Positions 1 through 6,197 of a stretch of 7,805 nucleotides of DNA are shown here, in pieces. The first letter of the stretch is position 1. Every line of letters begins with the position of its first letter. This DNA comes from JBBDRV01 sp040905285 (GTDB lineage Bacteria > Bacteroidota > Rhodothermia > Balneolales > Balneolaceae): the NCBI GenBank assembly GCA_040905285.1, contig JBBDRV010000094.1, positions 1-7,805 of the forward strand, written 5' to 3'. A program made the translations under genes and the position numbers. The notes under the pieces were generated by a model. That model saw nothing but the letters and a program-made list of their open reading frames with translations. It did not search any database and was not told where the DNA came from.

Positions 1-1797
1 CTTGTTGTTCCCCTGGAACCTGATGCAGGGATGTCCGAAGTATTTGAAGCTGCCAAAGCTATAGCTCAGCCTTTTGTCAGAAAACACGGAGATGAGACAA
101 CCCTCCAGATAAAGAAAAATGCCCGCAAAGGCAGGATACTGATTGACATCTATCGAAACCGCACCCGGCAAACGATCATAGCCCCCTACAGCCTGCGGGG
201 AGTGCCCGGCGCTCCGGTTTCCATGCCGCTCAACTGGGAGGAACTTGAAACGCTCCCCGACTCTGCTCATTACCATCTGAGGAATGCCGAAGAAAAAATT
301 CAGTCGGAGGGCGACGCGTGGGAAGGAATAGGCGGATATGCCTCAGTCCTGCACACGCGAAGAACAGCCGGAGAACAGACGCATGTAACCCCAGGTTCTC
401 CCTATCACAAGTCACCCGCCCAACTGGCTGAGTATGGTAAAAAACGAGATTTCACAAAGACTCCCGAGCCGGGAAGCGCCCGCCAGACAGACAGGGGAAA
501 CAACTTTGTGATTCACCGTCATCATGCTACCCGCCTTCATTATGATCTCAGGATTGAACAGGACGGGGTTCTCAGGTCATGGGCGGTTCCAAAGGGATTG
601 CCCCATCGCCCCGGAGTAAAACGGCTTGCAATACAAACTGAAGATCATCCTGTTGAGTATCTTGATTTTGAGGGATCCATTCCAAAACAGGAATACGGCG
701 GCGGGGACATGTGGATTTTTGCCCGGGGAAAATACACCCTGACAAAAGAGAAAAAGAACGGTTTGTATTTCCGGCTGGAAAGCAGTGCGCTGAGCGGGGA
801 ATACCGGATGCACAAAACAAGTGAAAACCAATGGCTGATGGAAAAGACGGACCAGCCTCAAAAGGACTGGCTGAATGATCCCGTCTCTCCCATGAACGGA
901 AATACGACTGCAGCACCGCCGGAAGGAGACTATATTTATGAAATAAAGTGGGATGGCATTCGTGCACTTTTTTCCCTCGAAGACGGCCGGTTGCGTATTC
1001 ACAGCCGAAACCGGAATGATATCACTGAAAAATTCCCCGAGCTGACGGAGGCCGCCGGTTCATTTCGTGCCACCTGCGGATTGTTTGACGGGGAAATAGT
1101 CGTTCTCGATGAAACGGGGAAACCGGATTTTCAGAAGGTGATCAACCGGCTGAAGAGTTCGGGGTCATCAGCCATTCAAAAAATGTCGCGGAGAAATCCT
1201 GTTCACTGTTACATCTTTGACTGTCTGTATCTTGACGGCCGTTCCCTGGTCGCAGACCCTCTTGCCCGGCGGCAGGAGTGGCTTGCGGATGTCATAAAAA
1301 AAGAAATGCCCTTCCGCCTGAGCGAAACAGTGGACGATGGAGAAGCTCTTTTTGAAGCTGCGAAAAAACATCACCTTGAAGGAATTATGGCCAAAAAAAA
1401 GGACGGCAGGTATCTGGCCGGAAAACGGTCGGATCTCTGGTTAAAGGTAAAGGTGCGCCGTACAGTCGACTGTCATGTAATCGGCTATACCAAAGGGAAA
1501 GGGAGCCGGGATTTCTATTTTGGAGCGCTGCACCTGGCGGAAAAAAAGGAAGGGGCCATGAAATACCGGGGGAAAGTGGGAACGGGCTTTAACGAACAGT
1601 CGATGCAGCAGGTTTATGAAGAGCTGGCCCGGCTTGAAACTGCCGGGAAACCTGACCTCGAACATATTCCCGATGATGCAGAGACGGTTTGGGTGAAGCC
1701 GGAACTGATTGTTGAAGTGAACTATGCACGGCTTTCGGACAATGGTCTGTTCAAAGAGGCTGTTTTTATAAAAATGCGGACCGACCTGATCTTGTAA
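1..1797 (+). CDS. ligD: DNA ligase D, multidomain NHEJ ligase (5' truncated by window edge)
   Basis: ATP-dependent ligase that fills, trims and seals double-strand breaks with Ku. The frame is open from base 1, so the ATG at 31 is internal and the gene starts upstream. Numbering from that Met, residues 1-115 are the end of the archaeo-eukaryotic primase-type polymerase domain, with ILID39 as the likely third metal-binding Asp followed by APYSLRG; the first two Asp lie outside the window. Residues ~138-275 are the 3'-phosphoesterase domain, with H164, H170, D172, R174, H206 and Y210 matching the known active-site set. Residues ~300-480 are the adenylation domain: motif I EIKWDG (K306 is the adenylated Lys), FDGE at 352-355, FD at 396-397, EGIMAKK at 450-456, and LKVK with K472/K474. 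The OB-fold follows to a complete C-terminus (VWVKPELIVEV). The order is therefore POL-PE-LIG, as in mycobacterial LigD and unlike the PE-LIG-POL order of Pseudomonas. The domain assignment is secure. Confidence 0.96.
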   Translation, partial: LVVPLEPDAGMSEVFEAAKAIAQPFVRKHGDETTLQIKKNARKGRILIDIYRNRTRQTIIAPYSLRGVPGAPVSMPLNWEELETLPDSAHYHLRNAEEKIQSEGDAWEGIGGYASVLHTRRTAGEQTHVTPGSPYHKSPAQLAEYGKKRDFTKTPEPGSARQTDRGNNFVIHRHHATRLHYDLRIEQDGVLRSWAVPKGLPHRPGVKRLAIQTEDHPVEYLDFEGSIPKQEYGGGDMWIFARGKYTLTKEKKNGLYFRLESSALSGEYRMHKTSENQWLMEKTDQPQKDWLNDPVSPMNGNTTAAPPEGDYIYEIKWDGIRALFSLEDGRLRIHSRNRNDITEKFPELTEAAGSFRATCGLFDGEIVVLDETGKPDFQKVINRLKSSGSSAIQKMSRRNPVHCYIFDCLYLDGRSLVADPLARRQEWLADVIKKEMPFRLSETVDDGEALFEAAKKHHLEGIMAKKKDGRYLAGKRSDLWLKVKVRRTVDCHVIGYTKGKGSRDFYFGALHLAEKKEGAMKYRGKVGTGFNEQSMQQVYEELARLETAGKPDLEHIPDDAETVWVKPELIVEVNYARLSDNGLFKEAVFIKMRTDLIL

Positions 1798-1811
1798 GTG
1801 CGAAAACAGGG

Positions 1812-1838
1812 AGACCGGCAGAAACAAGTTGCCGGTTT
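1812..1838 (+). terminator. GC-rich hairpin just after ligD, possible weak terminator
   Basis: ACCGGCA (1814-1820) pairs perfectly with TGCCGGT (1830-1836) across a 9-base loop. An A-T and a G-T pair can extend the stem to 1812 and 1838. It begins 14 bases after the ligD stop, but only three T follow, so it is not a canonical intrinsic terminator. A second TGCCGGT at 1854-1860 could compete for the same left arm. Confidence 0.35.
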
Positions 1839-1870
1839 GAAAATATAAATGGATGCCGGTACGTATACCC

Positions 1871-1956
1871 TATAGGAAAAAGAAAGAGTAGTGATGTGGA
1901 GAGTAGATACGAGATGTAGAGAGGTAAGTGAGTAGAGGTTAGTGAGTTAAGATAAG
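1871..1956 (+). repeat. C-depleted, G/A-rich low-complexity tract with degenerate 14-bp tandem units
   Basis: Only one C (at 1910) occurs in these 86 bases. GAGTAG appears at 1886-1891, 1901-1906 and 1930-1935. Two adjacent 14-base units, 1922-1935 and 1936-1949, agree at 11 of 14 positions and share the core AGTGAGT (1927-1933 and 1941-1947). The strand bias is extreme compared with the coding DNA on either side. Function unknown. Confidence 0.6.
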
Positions 1957-1985
1957 CGGGATAACAAAAACAGGACAGGTCCCGC
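1956..1985 (+). other. Hairpin in the ku leader
   Basis: GCGGGA (1956-1961) pairs perfectly with TCCCGC (1980-1985), with a possible T-G pair inside, across a loop of about 18 bases. It ends 22 bases before the ku ribosome binding site. There is no T-run, so a role in leader structure or mRNA stability is likelier than termination. Confidence 0.35.
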
Positions 1986-2007
1986 AAGAGAATATCAAAA
2001 GAGAGTG

Positions 2008-2013
2008 AAAGGA
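2008..2013 (+). promoter_or_regulatory. Ribosome binding site of ku
   Basis: AAAGGA lies 8 bases before the ATG at 2022. It supports that start, as does the family-typical N-terminus MRTIWKGHIQFSLV. Confidence 0.75.
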
Positions 2014-2021
2014 ACATTATC

Positions 2022-2861
2022 ATGAGAACCATCTGGAAAGGACATATACAGTTTTCACTGGTTACCATCCCGATCCGGTTGTATACCGCTGTTGATTCCG
2101 GAAAATCTATCAGTTTTGACTTGTTGACAAGGGATGAGCATCATCCGGTCGGTTATACCAAAACGGATAAAGTTACAGGTAAACCTGTGGACAAAGAGGA
2201 TATTGTAAAGGGGTATGAGTATGAACCGGATCAGTACGTGATCATTGAAGATGAGGATTTTAAAAAGGTGGCCCCGAAGATGTCAAAGGTTATCGAAATT
2301 CAGGGATTTGTAGACAAGGGGGATGTACACCCCATGCTGTATAACAAACCCTATTTTATCGGGCCGGAAAATGAATTTGCCAAAAAAACCTACAGGCTGT
2401 TTCTCAGTACACTGGAAGATACGGGTAAAATCGGTGTGGGGTCGGTCGTACTCCGGAACAGTGTTTCCCCTGTCCTTCTAACGGTCCATGAGGGCGGGAT
2501 TCTGATGTATCAGCTTCGTTATCCGAATCAGGTGCGAAGCATGAAAGATGTTCCCAATCTGGAAAACGGGGAGGCAAATGAAGAGCAGCTCGAAATGGCT
2601 AAAAAACTGGTTGATTCGATGACCAGGAATTTTGCCGAAATTGACATGGAGAATCATTATTATCAGGCAATGAAAGAGATGATAGATGCCAAAGTTCATG
2701 GCAAGGAAGTGGTCAGTGTCTCTGAAGAAAAACCGGAGGCAAAAGATATCATGACAGCTTTAAAAGAAAGCATTGAATCATCCAGAAAGCCAATGGAAAA
2801 GGCAAAAGGCCAGGAAAATAAGAAGAAAAAAAAGAAATCTTCAAAAGGGAAAGCCAGTTAA
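2022..2861 (+). CDS. ku: Ku protein, NHEJ DNA end-binding factor
   Basis: Bacterial Ku forms a homodimeric ring that threads onto double-strand break ends and recruits LigD through its C-terminal region. At 279 residues this is normal length. The N-terminus IWKGHIQFSLVTIPIRLY (4-21) is the hallmark of the Ku core, and FDLL (32-35), GYEYEPDQYV (64-73) and the stretch around YFIGPENEFAKKTY (111-124) fit the same beta-barrel domain. The core ends near residue 225. A variable charged tail finishes in a lysine-rich segment with six consecutive Lys (267-272), resembling the basic tails that aid DNA binding in other bacterial Ku proteins. It follows ligD on the same strand after 224 bases and precedes a TPR gene by 24 bases. 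An A8 run at 2826-2833 encodes part of the Lys tract. Identification is firm. Confidence 0.97.
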   Translation: MRTIWKGHIQFSLVTIPIRLYTAVDSGKSISFDLLTRDEHHPVGYTKTDKVTGKPVDKEDIVKGYEYEPDQYVIIEDEDFKKVAPKMSKVIEIQGFVDKGDVHPMLYNKPYFIGPENEFAKKTYRLFLSTLEDTGKIGVGSVVLRNSVSPVLLTVHEGGILMYQLRYPNQVRSMKDVPNLENGEANEEQLEMAKKLVDSMTRNFAEIDMENHYYQAMKEMIDAKVHGKEVVSVSEEKPEAKDIMTALKESIESSRKPMEKAKGQENKKKKKKSSKGKAS

Positions 2862-2875
2862 CAGGAAAGATAAAC

Positions 2876-2880
2876 AAAGG
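2876..2880 (+). promoter_or_regulatory. Ribosome binding site selecting the GTG start of the TPR gene
   Basis: AAAGG lies 5 bases before GTG at 2886. The in-frame TAA at 2871-2873 excludes any earlier start, and no ATG is available in between, so the GTG is the supported start. Confidence 0.6.
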
Positions 2881-2885
2881 CGAAC

Positions 2886-3491
2886 GTGAAAATTATACAG
2901 CTCTCTGCTGCGGACACTGAAAAATTCGGCTCAAAAAGAGTCCGCAAGTCGGATTCCAAAATAAATGCCCGTCAGCTGAATCTGTTCACAGAAGGACGGA
3001 TGCTGAAATTACATCCTCTCTCTCCGTTTGAAGAAGCCTTCATGATGGATGAACGGGATGACAGGGAGGCAGCCAGGAAACTGTATCACAAGGCCATCCG
3101 GACGGACGACCGGCCGGCCGACGCCTATTGTAATCTCGGTATTCTCGAATCCCAGGATCAGCAAATGACCAAAGCCGTCGATTACCTGACGCTGAGCCTC
3201 AAACTCAACCCCCGCCATCTTGAAGCCCATTTCAATCTGGCTAATCTTTATGCCGATTCTGGAAACAGGAAACTGGCAAAGTTTCATTATGAGATCTGTA
3301 TCAGGATCGAACCCGCTTTTTCAAACAGTTATTTTAATCTGGGACTTACTCTGGCCGCAGAACAGCAGTACAGGGAAGCCATCGATATTTTAAGCGAATA
3401 CTGCCGTATCGCCCCCTGTCAGGAGCATAAACAGGCTCTTGAACTGATCCGCAAGTTGCAATCAATGGCAGCCGCTGACAAATGCGGATAG
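2886..3491 (+). CDS. TPR-repeat protein downstream of ku
   Basis: A 201-residue protein beginning at GTG. Residues 1-44 form a basic, polar N-terminus containing NARQLNLFTEGR. Four tetratricopeptide-like units follow at about 45-76, 78-110, 112-144 and 146-178. The last three are clear, with consensus spacing such as AYCNLGILES, AHFNLANLYADSGN and SYFNLGLTLAAEQ, each closing near N/E-P. TPR arrays are helical scaffolds for protein-protein contacts; no catalytic motif, signal peptide or membrane segment is visible. It begins 24 bases after the ku stop on the same strand, so co-transcription with ku is likely. From memory, its N-terminal segment and repeats resemble TPR regions of some MerR-type regulators, but no helix-turn-helix domain is present here. 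A scaffold or regulatory role in end joining is inference from position only. Confidence 0.85.
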   Translation: MKIIQLSAADTEKFGSKRVRKSDSKINARQLNLFTEGRMLKLHPLSPFEEAFMMDERDDREAARKLYHKAIRTDDRPADAYCNLGILESQDQQMTKAVDYLTLSLKLNPRHLEAHFNLANLYADSGNRKLAKFHYEICIRIEPAFSNSYFNLGLTLAAEQQYREAIDILSEYCRIAPCQEHKQALELIRKLQSMAAADKCG

Positions 3492-3493
3492 CC

Positions 3494-3519
3494 GCAGGGA
3501 ATACGGCATCTGTCCCTGC
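3494..3519. terminator. Hairpin between convergent genes, possible bidirectional terminator
   Basis: GCAGGGA (3494-3500) pairs perfectly with TCCCTGC (3513-3519) across a 12-base loop. It occupies the 31-base gap between the TPR gene stop and the stop of the opposing DUF421 gene, the expected place for a shared terminator. Neither side has a T-run, so confidence is modest. Confidence 0.4.
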
Positions 3520-3522
3520 CTG

Positions 3523-4056
3523 TCATGCCAGCTTCTCCGGAACATGCTTAACATCTCCCAGTGCAGCTGTATCGGAGGTATTTACAGAGGGAACAATGGT
3601 CATTTCCCCGGTCGTTTCAAGAATCACAGCATCCAGATCACGTATGCCGCTGAAGCCTTCTTCTCTTACCTTTTCATAGATATCTTCTGACGTTATCCTC
3701 TCTTTTTTCATGATGTCCCCCAGCATCTGGCCTTTGTAAATAAGCAATGAAGGGGTAGCGGTTACAATGGTCCTCACGCGTCTTATCCTGACCGACAGCC
3801 AGGTCAGGATAAACTGCAGGAAGATCAGCAGCAGAAATACCAAAGCTCCTTCTGCAAGAGGTACATTTTTATTCAGGGATACTGTTGCCAGAGAAGATCC
3901 CAGGGCAATGGTGATGATAAAGTCGAATGCCTGCATTTTAGCCAGTGTTCTTTTACCGGATCCACGCAGGAAAAAAACAATGGAAATATAGGCAAGGGTT
4001 GTAATGATGATTGTTCTCAATATTCCCTGCCAGGATTCAAAAAACAGAGGCTCCAT
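3523..4056 (-). CDS. DUF421 / YetF-like membrane protein
   Basis: A 177-residue protein with two or three N-terminal membrane segments (about 11-30, a less hydrophobic 43-59, and 68-88) and a cytoplasmic C-terminal domain. The family signature is visible: FFLRGSGKRTLAKMQAFDF (28-46) with the conserved RxxGKR core, then GSSLA (53-57). After the third helix comes the YetF-type domain, starting at TPSLLIYKGQ (101-110) and continuing through ITSEDIYEKVREEGF and DAVILETTGEMTIVP. The length suits the short, single-domain form; YetF and YcaP themselves are longer. The biochemical role of the family is not established. It converges on the TPR gene and has no same-strand partner nearby. The ATG at 4056 directly precedes the first helix, but no Shine-Dalgarno site is evident upstream. 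Confidence 0.88.
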   Translation of the reverse strand: MEPLFFESWQGILRTIIITTLAYISIVFFLRGSGKRTLAKMQAFDFIITIALGSSLATVSLNKNVPLAEGALVFLLLIFLQFILTWLSVRIRRVRTIVTATPSLLIYKGQMLGDIMKKERITSEDIYEKVREEGFSGIRDLDAVILETTGEMTIVPSVNTSDTAALGDVKHVPEKLA

Positions 4057-4543
4057 AGGATTATCAGTCTTTGTCGTATTCAGGATATCAGGTCATGATC
4101 ACCGTATCTGTAACGCCGGAACAGGCAATCCTCTTCAAACTGGCTTTTTGGTTTACAGGCCGCTGACCTGGCTCTTTTTTCGCTCTATATTAGGATAACA
4201 ATCTCCTGCCACCATAATTCCTGATGATTTGAGGCCTCTGTCCATGTTCCCGCAGCAGCTTTGCCTGACGGACAGCAGAAGAATCTGTCTTTCCGGCTAT
4301 CCCCGGCACCGGTTCTGTTTCCGCTATACTCTCAATTCCGGTGTGGAAGGACCGGGTTATTCTGTCCGTCATCCCTGATGTAACCCATGGATGAGTCTTG
4401 AAGCCGCTCATGGAAGCGCTATTCCAGATCATATTTATGTTTTTATGTTTATTAAATAAATATTATTAATAATTATTCATTAAAGAGTAAAAATCCTTAA
4501 AATATGAGGCAATTGAACCAATAACCTTTAACATAATTATTCA
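4057..4543. other. Gene-free stretch between DUF421 gene and amt
   Basis: These 487 bases separate two divergent genes. The part to about 4430 has ordinary composition but no frame with a recognisable protein. An 80-codon open frame on - (4190-4432) has no family features. An interrupted dyad, TGGAA-N6-TTCCA, lies at 4411-4426. From about 4430 to 4543 the DNA is very AT-rich and is probably the amt promoter region. The promoter of the DUF421 gene should lie just right of 4056, but I see no clear elements. Confidence 0.6.
4431..4543 (+). promoter_or_regulatory. AT-rich upstream region of amt
   Basis: Sharply AT-rich compared with its surroundings. It contains TTTATT-A-AATAAA (4448-4460) and the perfect 12-base palindrome ATTATTAATAAT (4462-4473). 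Such simple AT palindromes can arise by chance, so they are weak operator candidates. I found neither a sigma-54 site (GG-N10-GC type) nor a well-spaced -35/-10 pair. The region is called as promoter by position and composition only. Confidence 0.4.
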
Positions 4544-6028
4544 ATGATATCCGCCATCAGATCTTTTATCCTGTTCCTCGGCGTATTTCTTTTCGCTTTC
4601 TTTGTAGCCCTGGATGTTTACTCCGGCCATACCGGGGGAACAGACTTTTCAGCTGAGCTTGTCGGTTTTAATGAACAGGCAGAGGCTGTCCCGGAAGAGA
4701 CAGAAACAGCCGGGGGAGGCTATGCCACTGTTGAAGAATTCCAGGCATCTCCGGAGTACACCAAATTTATTATAGACAATCTATGGATATTGATTGCCGC
4801 TTTCCTCGTTTTACTCATGCACCTGGGTTTTGCCACTGTAGAAAGCGGCCTCACCCAGGCAAAAAATTCCGTCAATGTTATCTATAAAAATGTTTTTATC
4901 CTTTGTACCGGACTGCTTACCTATGCATTCTTCGGTTTTCAAATCATGTATCCAGGTGACTTCAACGGCTTTTTTGGATTCGGGGGCTTCGGCATAGGTT
5001 TCGATCCGTCAAATCCTGTAGGTATGCTCACACCTGTATATGGAGAAATGACCATTTGGGCGGATTTCATTTTTCAGGCAATGTTTGCCGCCACAGCCGC
5101 TACAATCGTATCCGGATGTGTTACAGGAAGAGTTAAACTGCCTGCTTTCATGCTGTTCGGAGCACTCCTTGTGGCCATCTCGTATCCCGTTACCGGTAGT
5201 TGGCTGTGGGGTGGCGGCTGGCTTTATGAATTGGGCTTCCATGATTTTGCCGGTTCGACAATGGTACACGCCGTCGGCGGTGCTGCGGGTCTGGTTTGTG
5301 TGCTGCTGCTGGGAGCCAGAAAAGGAAAATATGAAAAGGGAAAAATCAATGTCATCCCCGGCCACAGCATACCGCTGGCAACCATCGGGGTCTTCCTGCT
5401 TTGGGTCGGCTGGTTCGGGTTCAATGGCGGTTCCGTATTAAGTGCGGATCCTGTTGCAGTTTCTTTTGTATTTGTAACCACCGCACTGGCTTCCTCTGCA
5501 GGTGCCCTTGCTTCCATGATCACCACCCACTTTGTAATGAAGAGCCTGGATGCATCCATGGCCCTGAACGGTATACTGGCCGGACTGGTGGCCATTACTG
5601 CCGGAGCCGATGTGGTATCACCGATGAGTGCGGTTGCAATCGGTTCAACAGCAGGTGTTATCGTGGTTTTTGCCATCAATTTTTTTGACAGAATGAGAAT
5701 AGATGATCCTGTAGGCGCCATCTCGGTTCACGGTGTCTGCGGCATCTGGGGAACTCTTGCTGCAGGTATTTTTGTGCCCGGCATAAGTTTTTGGGTTCAA
5801 CTGCTCGGCACCACCAGCGTTATCGCCTTTACTTCGGTTTTCAGCCTGACGGTGTTCGGTCTCATTAAAGTACTGATGGGCGTCCGGGTTACCGACCAGG
5901 TGGAAGAGGAAGGACTGGACCTTTCTGAACACGGCAGCAGCGCCTATCCGTATTTCGCAGGTATCCACACCATTACTCCTGTAAAGGTCACTGCGGCAAA
6001 GGTTCCGGCGGTAACGGACATTCCCTGA
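4544..6028 (+). CDS. amt: Amt-family ammonium transporter
   Basis: Integral inner-membrane channel carrying ammonium/ammonia into the cell. It has 494 residues, longer than E. coli AmtB. Residues 4-23 form a signal-like hydrophobic helix, followed by an acidic, Gly-rich segment (24-75) predicted outside the membrane; the Amt core begins near 76 with DNLWILIAAFLVLLMHLGFA. Key residues by comparison with AmtB: W222 in LWGGGW, D234 and H242 in DFAGSTMVH, H396 in SVHGVCGIWG (the His pair lining the pore), and F181 and F293 as likely Phe gate positions (FGFNGGS). The cytoplasmic tail keeps the conserved EEEGLDLSEHGSSAYPY before a 25-residue extension. This start is chosen because it provides the hydrophobic N-terminus; no Shine-Dalgarno site is visible. 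No P-II gene follows, and a stress-protein gene lies 169 bases downstream. Confidence 0.96.
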   Translation: MISAIRSFILFLGVFLFAFFVALDVYSGHTGGTDFSAELVGFNEQAEAVPEETETAGGGYATVEEFQASPEYTKFIIDNLWILIAAFLVLLMHLGFATVESGLTQAKNSVNVIYKNVFILCTGLLTYAFFGFQIMYPGDFNGFFGFGGFGIGFDPSNPVGMLTPVYGEMTIWADFIFQAMFAATAATIVSGCVTGRVKLPAFMLFGALLVAISYPVTGSWLWGGGWLYELGFHDFAGSTMVHAVGGAAGLVCVLLLGARKGKYEKGKINVIPGHSIPLATIGVFLLWVGWFGFNGGSVLSADPVAVSFVFVTTALASSAGALASMITTHFVMKSLDASMALNGILAGLVAITAGADVVSPMSAVAIGSTAGVIVVFAINFFDRMRIDDPVGAISVHGVCGIWGTLAAGIFVPGISFWVQLLGTTSVIAFTSVFSLTVFGLIKVLMGVRVTDQVEEEGLDLSEHGSSAYPYFAGIHTITPVKVTAAKVPAVTDIP

Positions 6029-6048
6029 AACGGGAATGTCCAGCCGCC
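6007..6048 (+). terminator. Strong hairpin containing the amt stop codon
   Basis: GGACATTCCC (6016-6025) pairs perfectly with GGGAATGTCC (6032-6041) around a 6-base loop that contains the TGA stop (6026-6028). GGCGG (6007-6011) and CCGCC (6044-6048) can extend the stem beyond a small internal loop. No T-run follows, so Rho-independent termination is doubtful. Protection of the amt 3' end, or reduced read-through into the downstream stress-protein gene, is equally possible. Confidence 0.5.
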
Positions 6049-6130
6049 ATCACCCGGATAGTGAGGAGGTTGAACGGGAATCATCGAAAACGGATGAATG
6101 CTGTAATCCGGAAATGGTGTTGATATGACA

Positions 6131-6165
6131 GGCAGGAAAGGCTGAGTTCCGGTTTCGGTCCTGCC
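6131..6165 (+). other. Hairpin in the leader of the universal stress protein gene
   Basis: GGCAGGA (6131-6137) pairs perfectly with TCCTGCC (6159-6165). The 21-base interior can form a small CCG/CGG stem (6149-6151 with 6156-6158). It ends 21 bases before the GGAG ribosome binding site. No T-run follows. It may be leader structure or a weak terminator for amt transcripts. Confidence 0.3.
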
Positions 6166-6186
6166 GGCCAATGTTATATCACCAAT

Positions 6187-6190
6187 GGAG
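6187..6190 (+). promoter_or_regulatory. Ribosome binding site fixing the universal stress protein start
   Basis: GGAG lies 7 bases before ATG 6198, which opens MDEIKKILVPTDFS, the usual N-terminus of this family. An in-frame ATG at 6171 would add nine residues unlike the family and lacks such a site, so 6198 is preferred. Confidence 0.65.
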
Positions 6191-6197
6191 TAAAAAA

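Larger units (their letters stand above)
1798..2021 (+). promoter_or_regulatory. ligD-ku intergenic spacer, structured and C-depleted
   Basis: This 224-base gap separates two genes that are often tightly coupled, so ku probably has its own promoter or leader here. It contains the hairpin after ligD, the palindrome CCTATAGG (1869-1876), an 86-base run with only one C, a second hairpin (1956-1985) and the ku ribosome binding site. TTGAAA at 1837-1842 with TACGTA 17 bases later (1860-1865) is a poor promoter match, and I place little weight on it. No coding frame in the gap looks real. Confidence 0.4.

Noticed and set aside
572..1002. Two overlapping antisense frames in ligD (131 and 141 codons)
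   Set aside because: They mirror the conserved phosphoesterase and linker region of LigD and show no protein family signature.
3482..3679. 65-codon open frame on +
   Set aside because: It lies almost wholly antisense to the DUF421 gene, overlaps the TPR stop, and has no family features.
4156..4181. CAGG/CCTG stem before a T-run as a + strand terminator
   Set aside because: A four-base stem only, with no + strand gene ending upstream of it.
4190..4432. 80-codon open frame on - in the gap before amt
   Set aside because: No recognisable domain, hydrophobic pattern or ribosome binding site; composition looks like non-coding DNA. Left as part of the gene-free stretch.
5224..5721. 165-codon open frame antisense to amt
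   Set aside because: The opposite strand encodes well-conserved Amt core motifs; a long antisense frame is a by-product of codon use.
6063..6123. GAGGAGG followed by short frames (TTG 6070 or ATG 6094) after amt
   Set aside because: The possible peptides are about 9-17 residues with no recognisable leader-peptide pattern; too little to call a gene.
6171..6197. Upstream ATG as the start of the universal stress protein
   Set aside because: It adds nine non-family residues; ATG 6198 has a GGAG site at good spacing and the conserved N-terminus.
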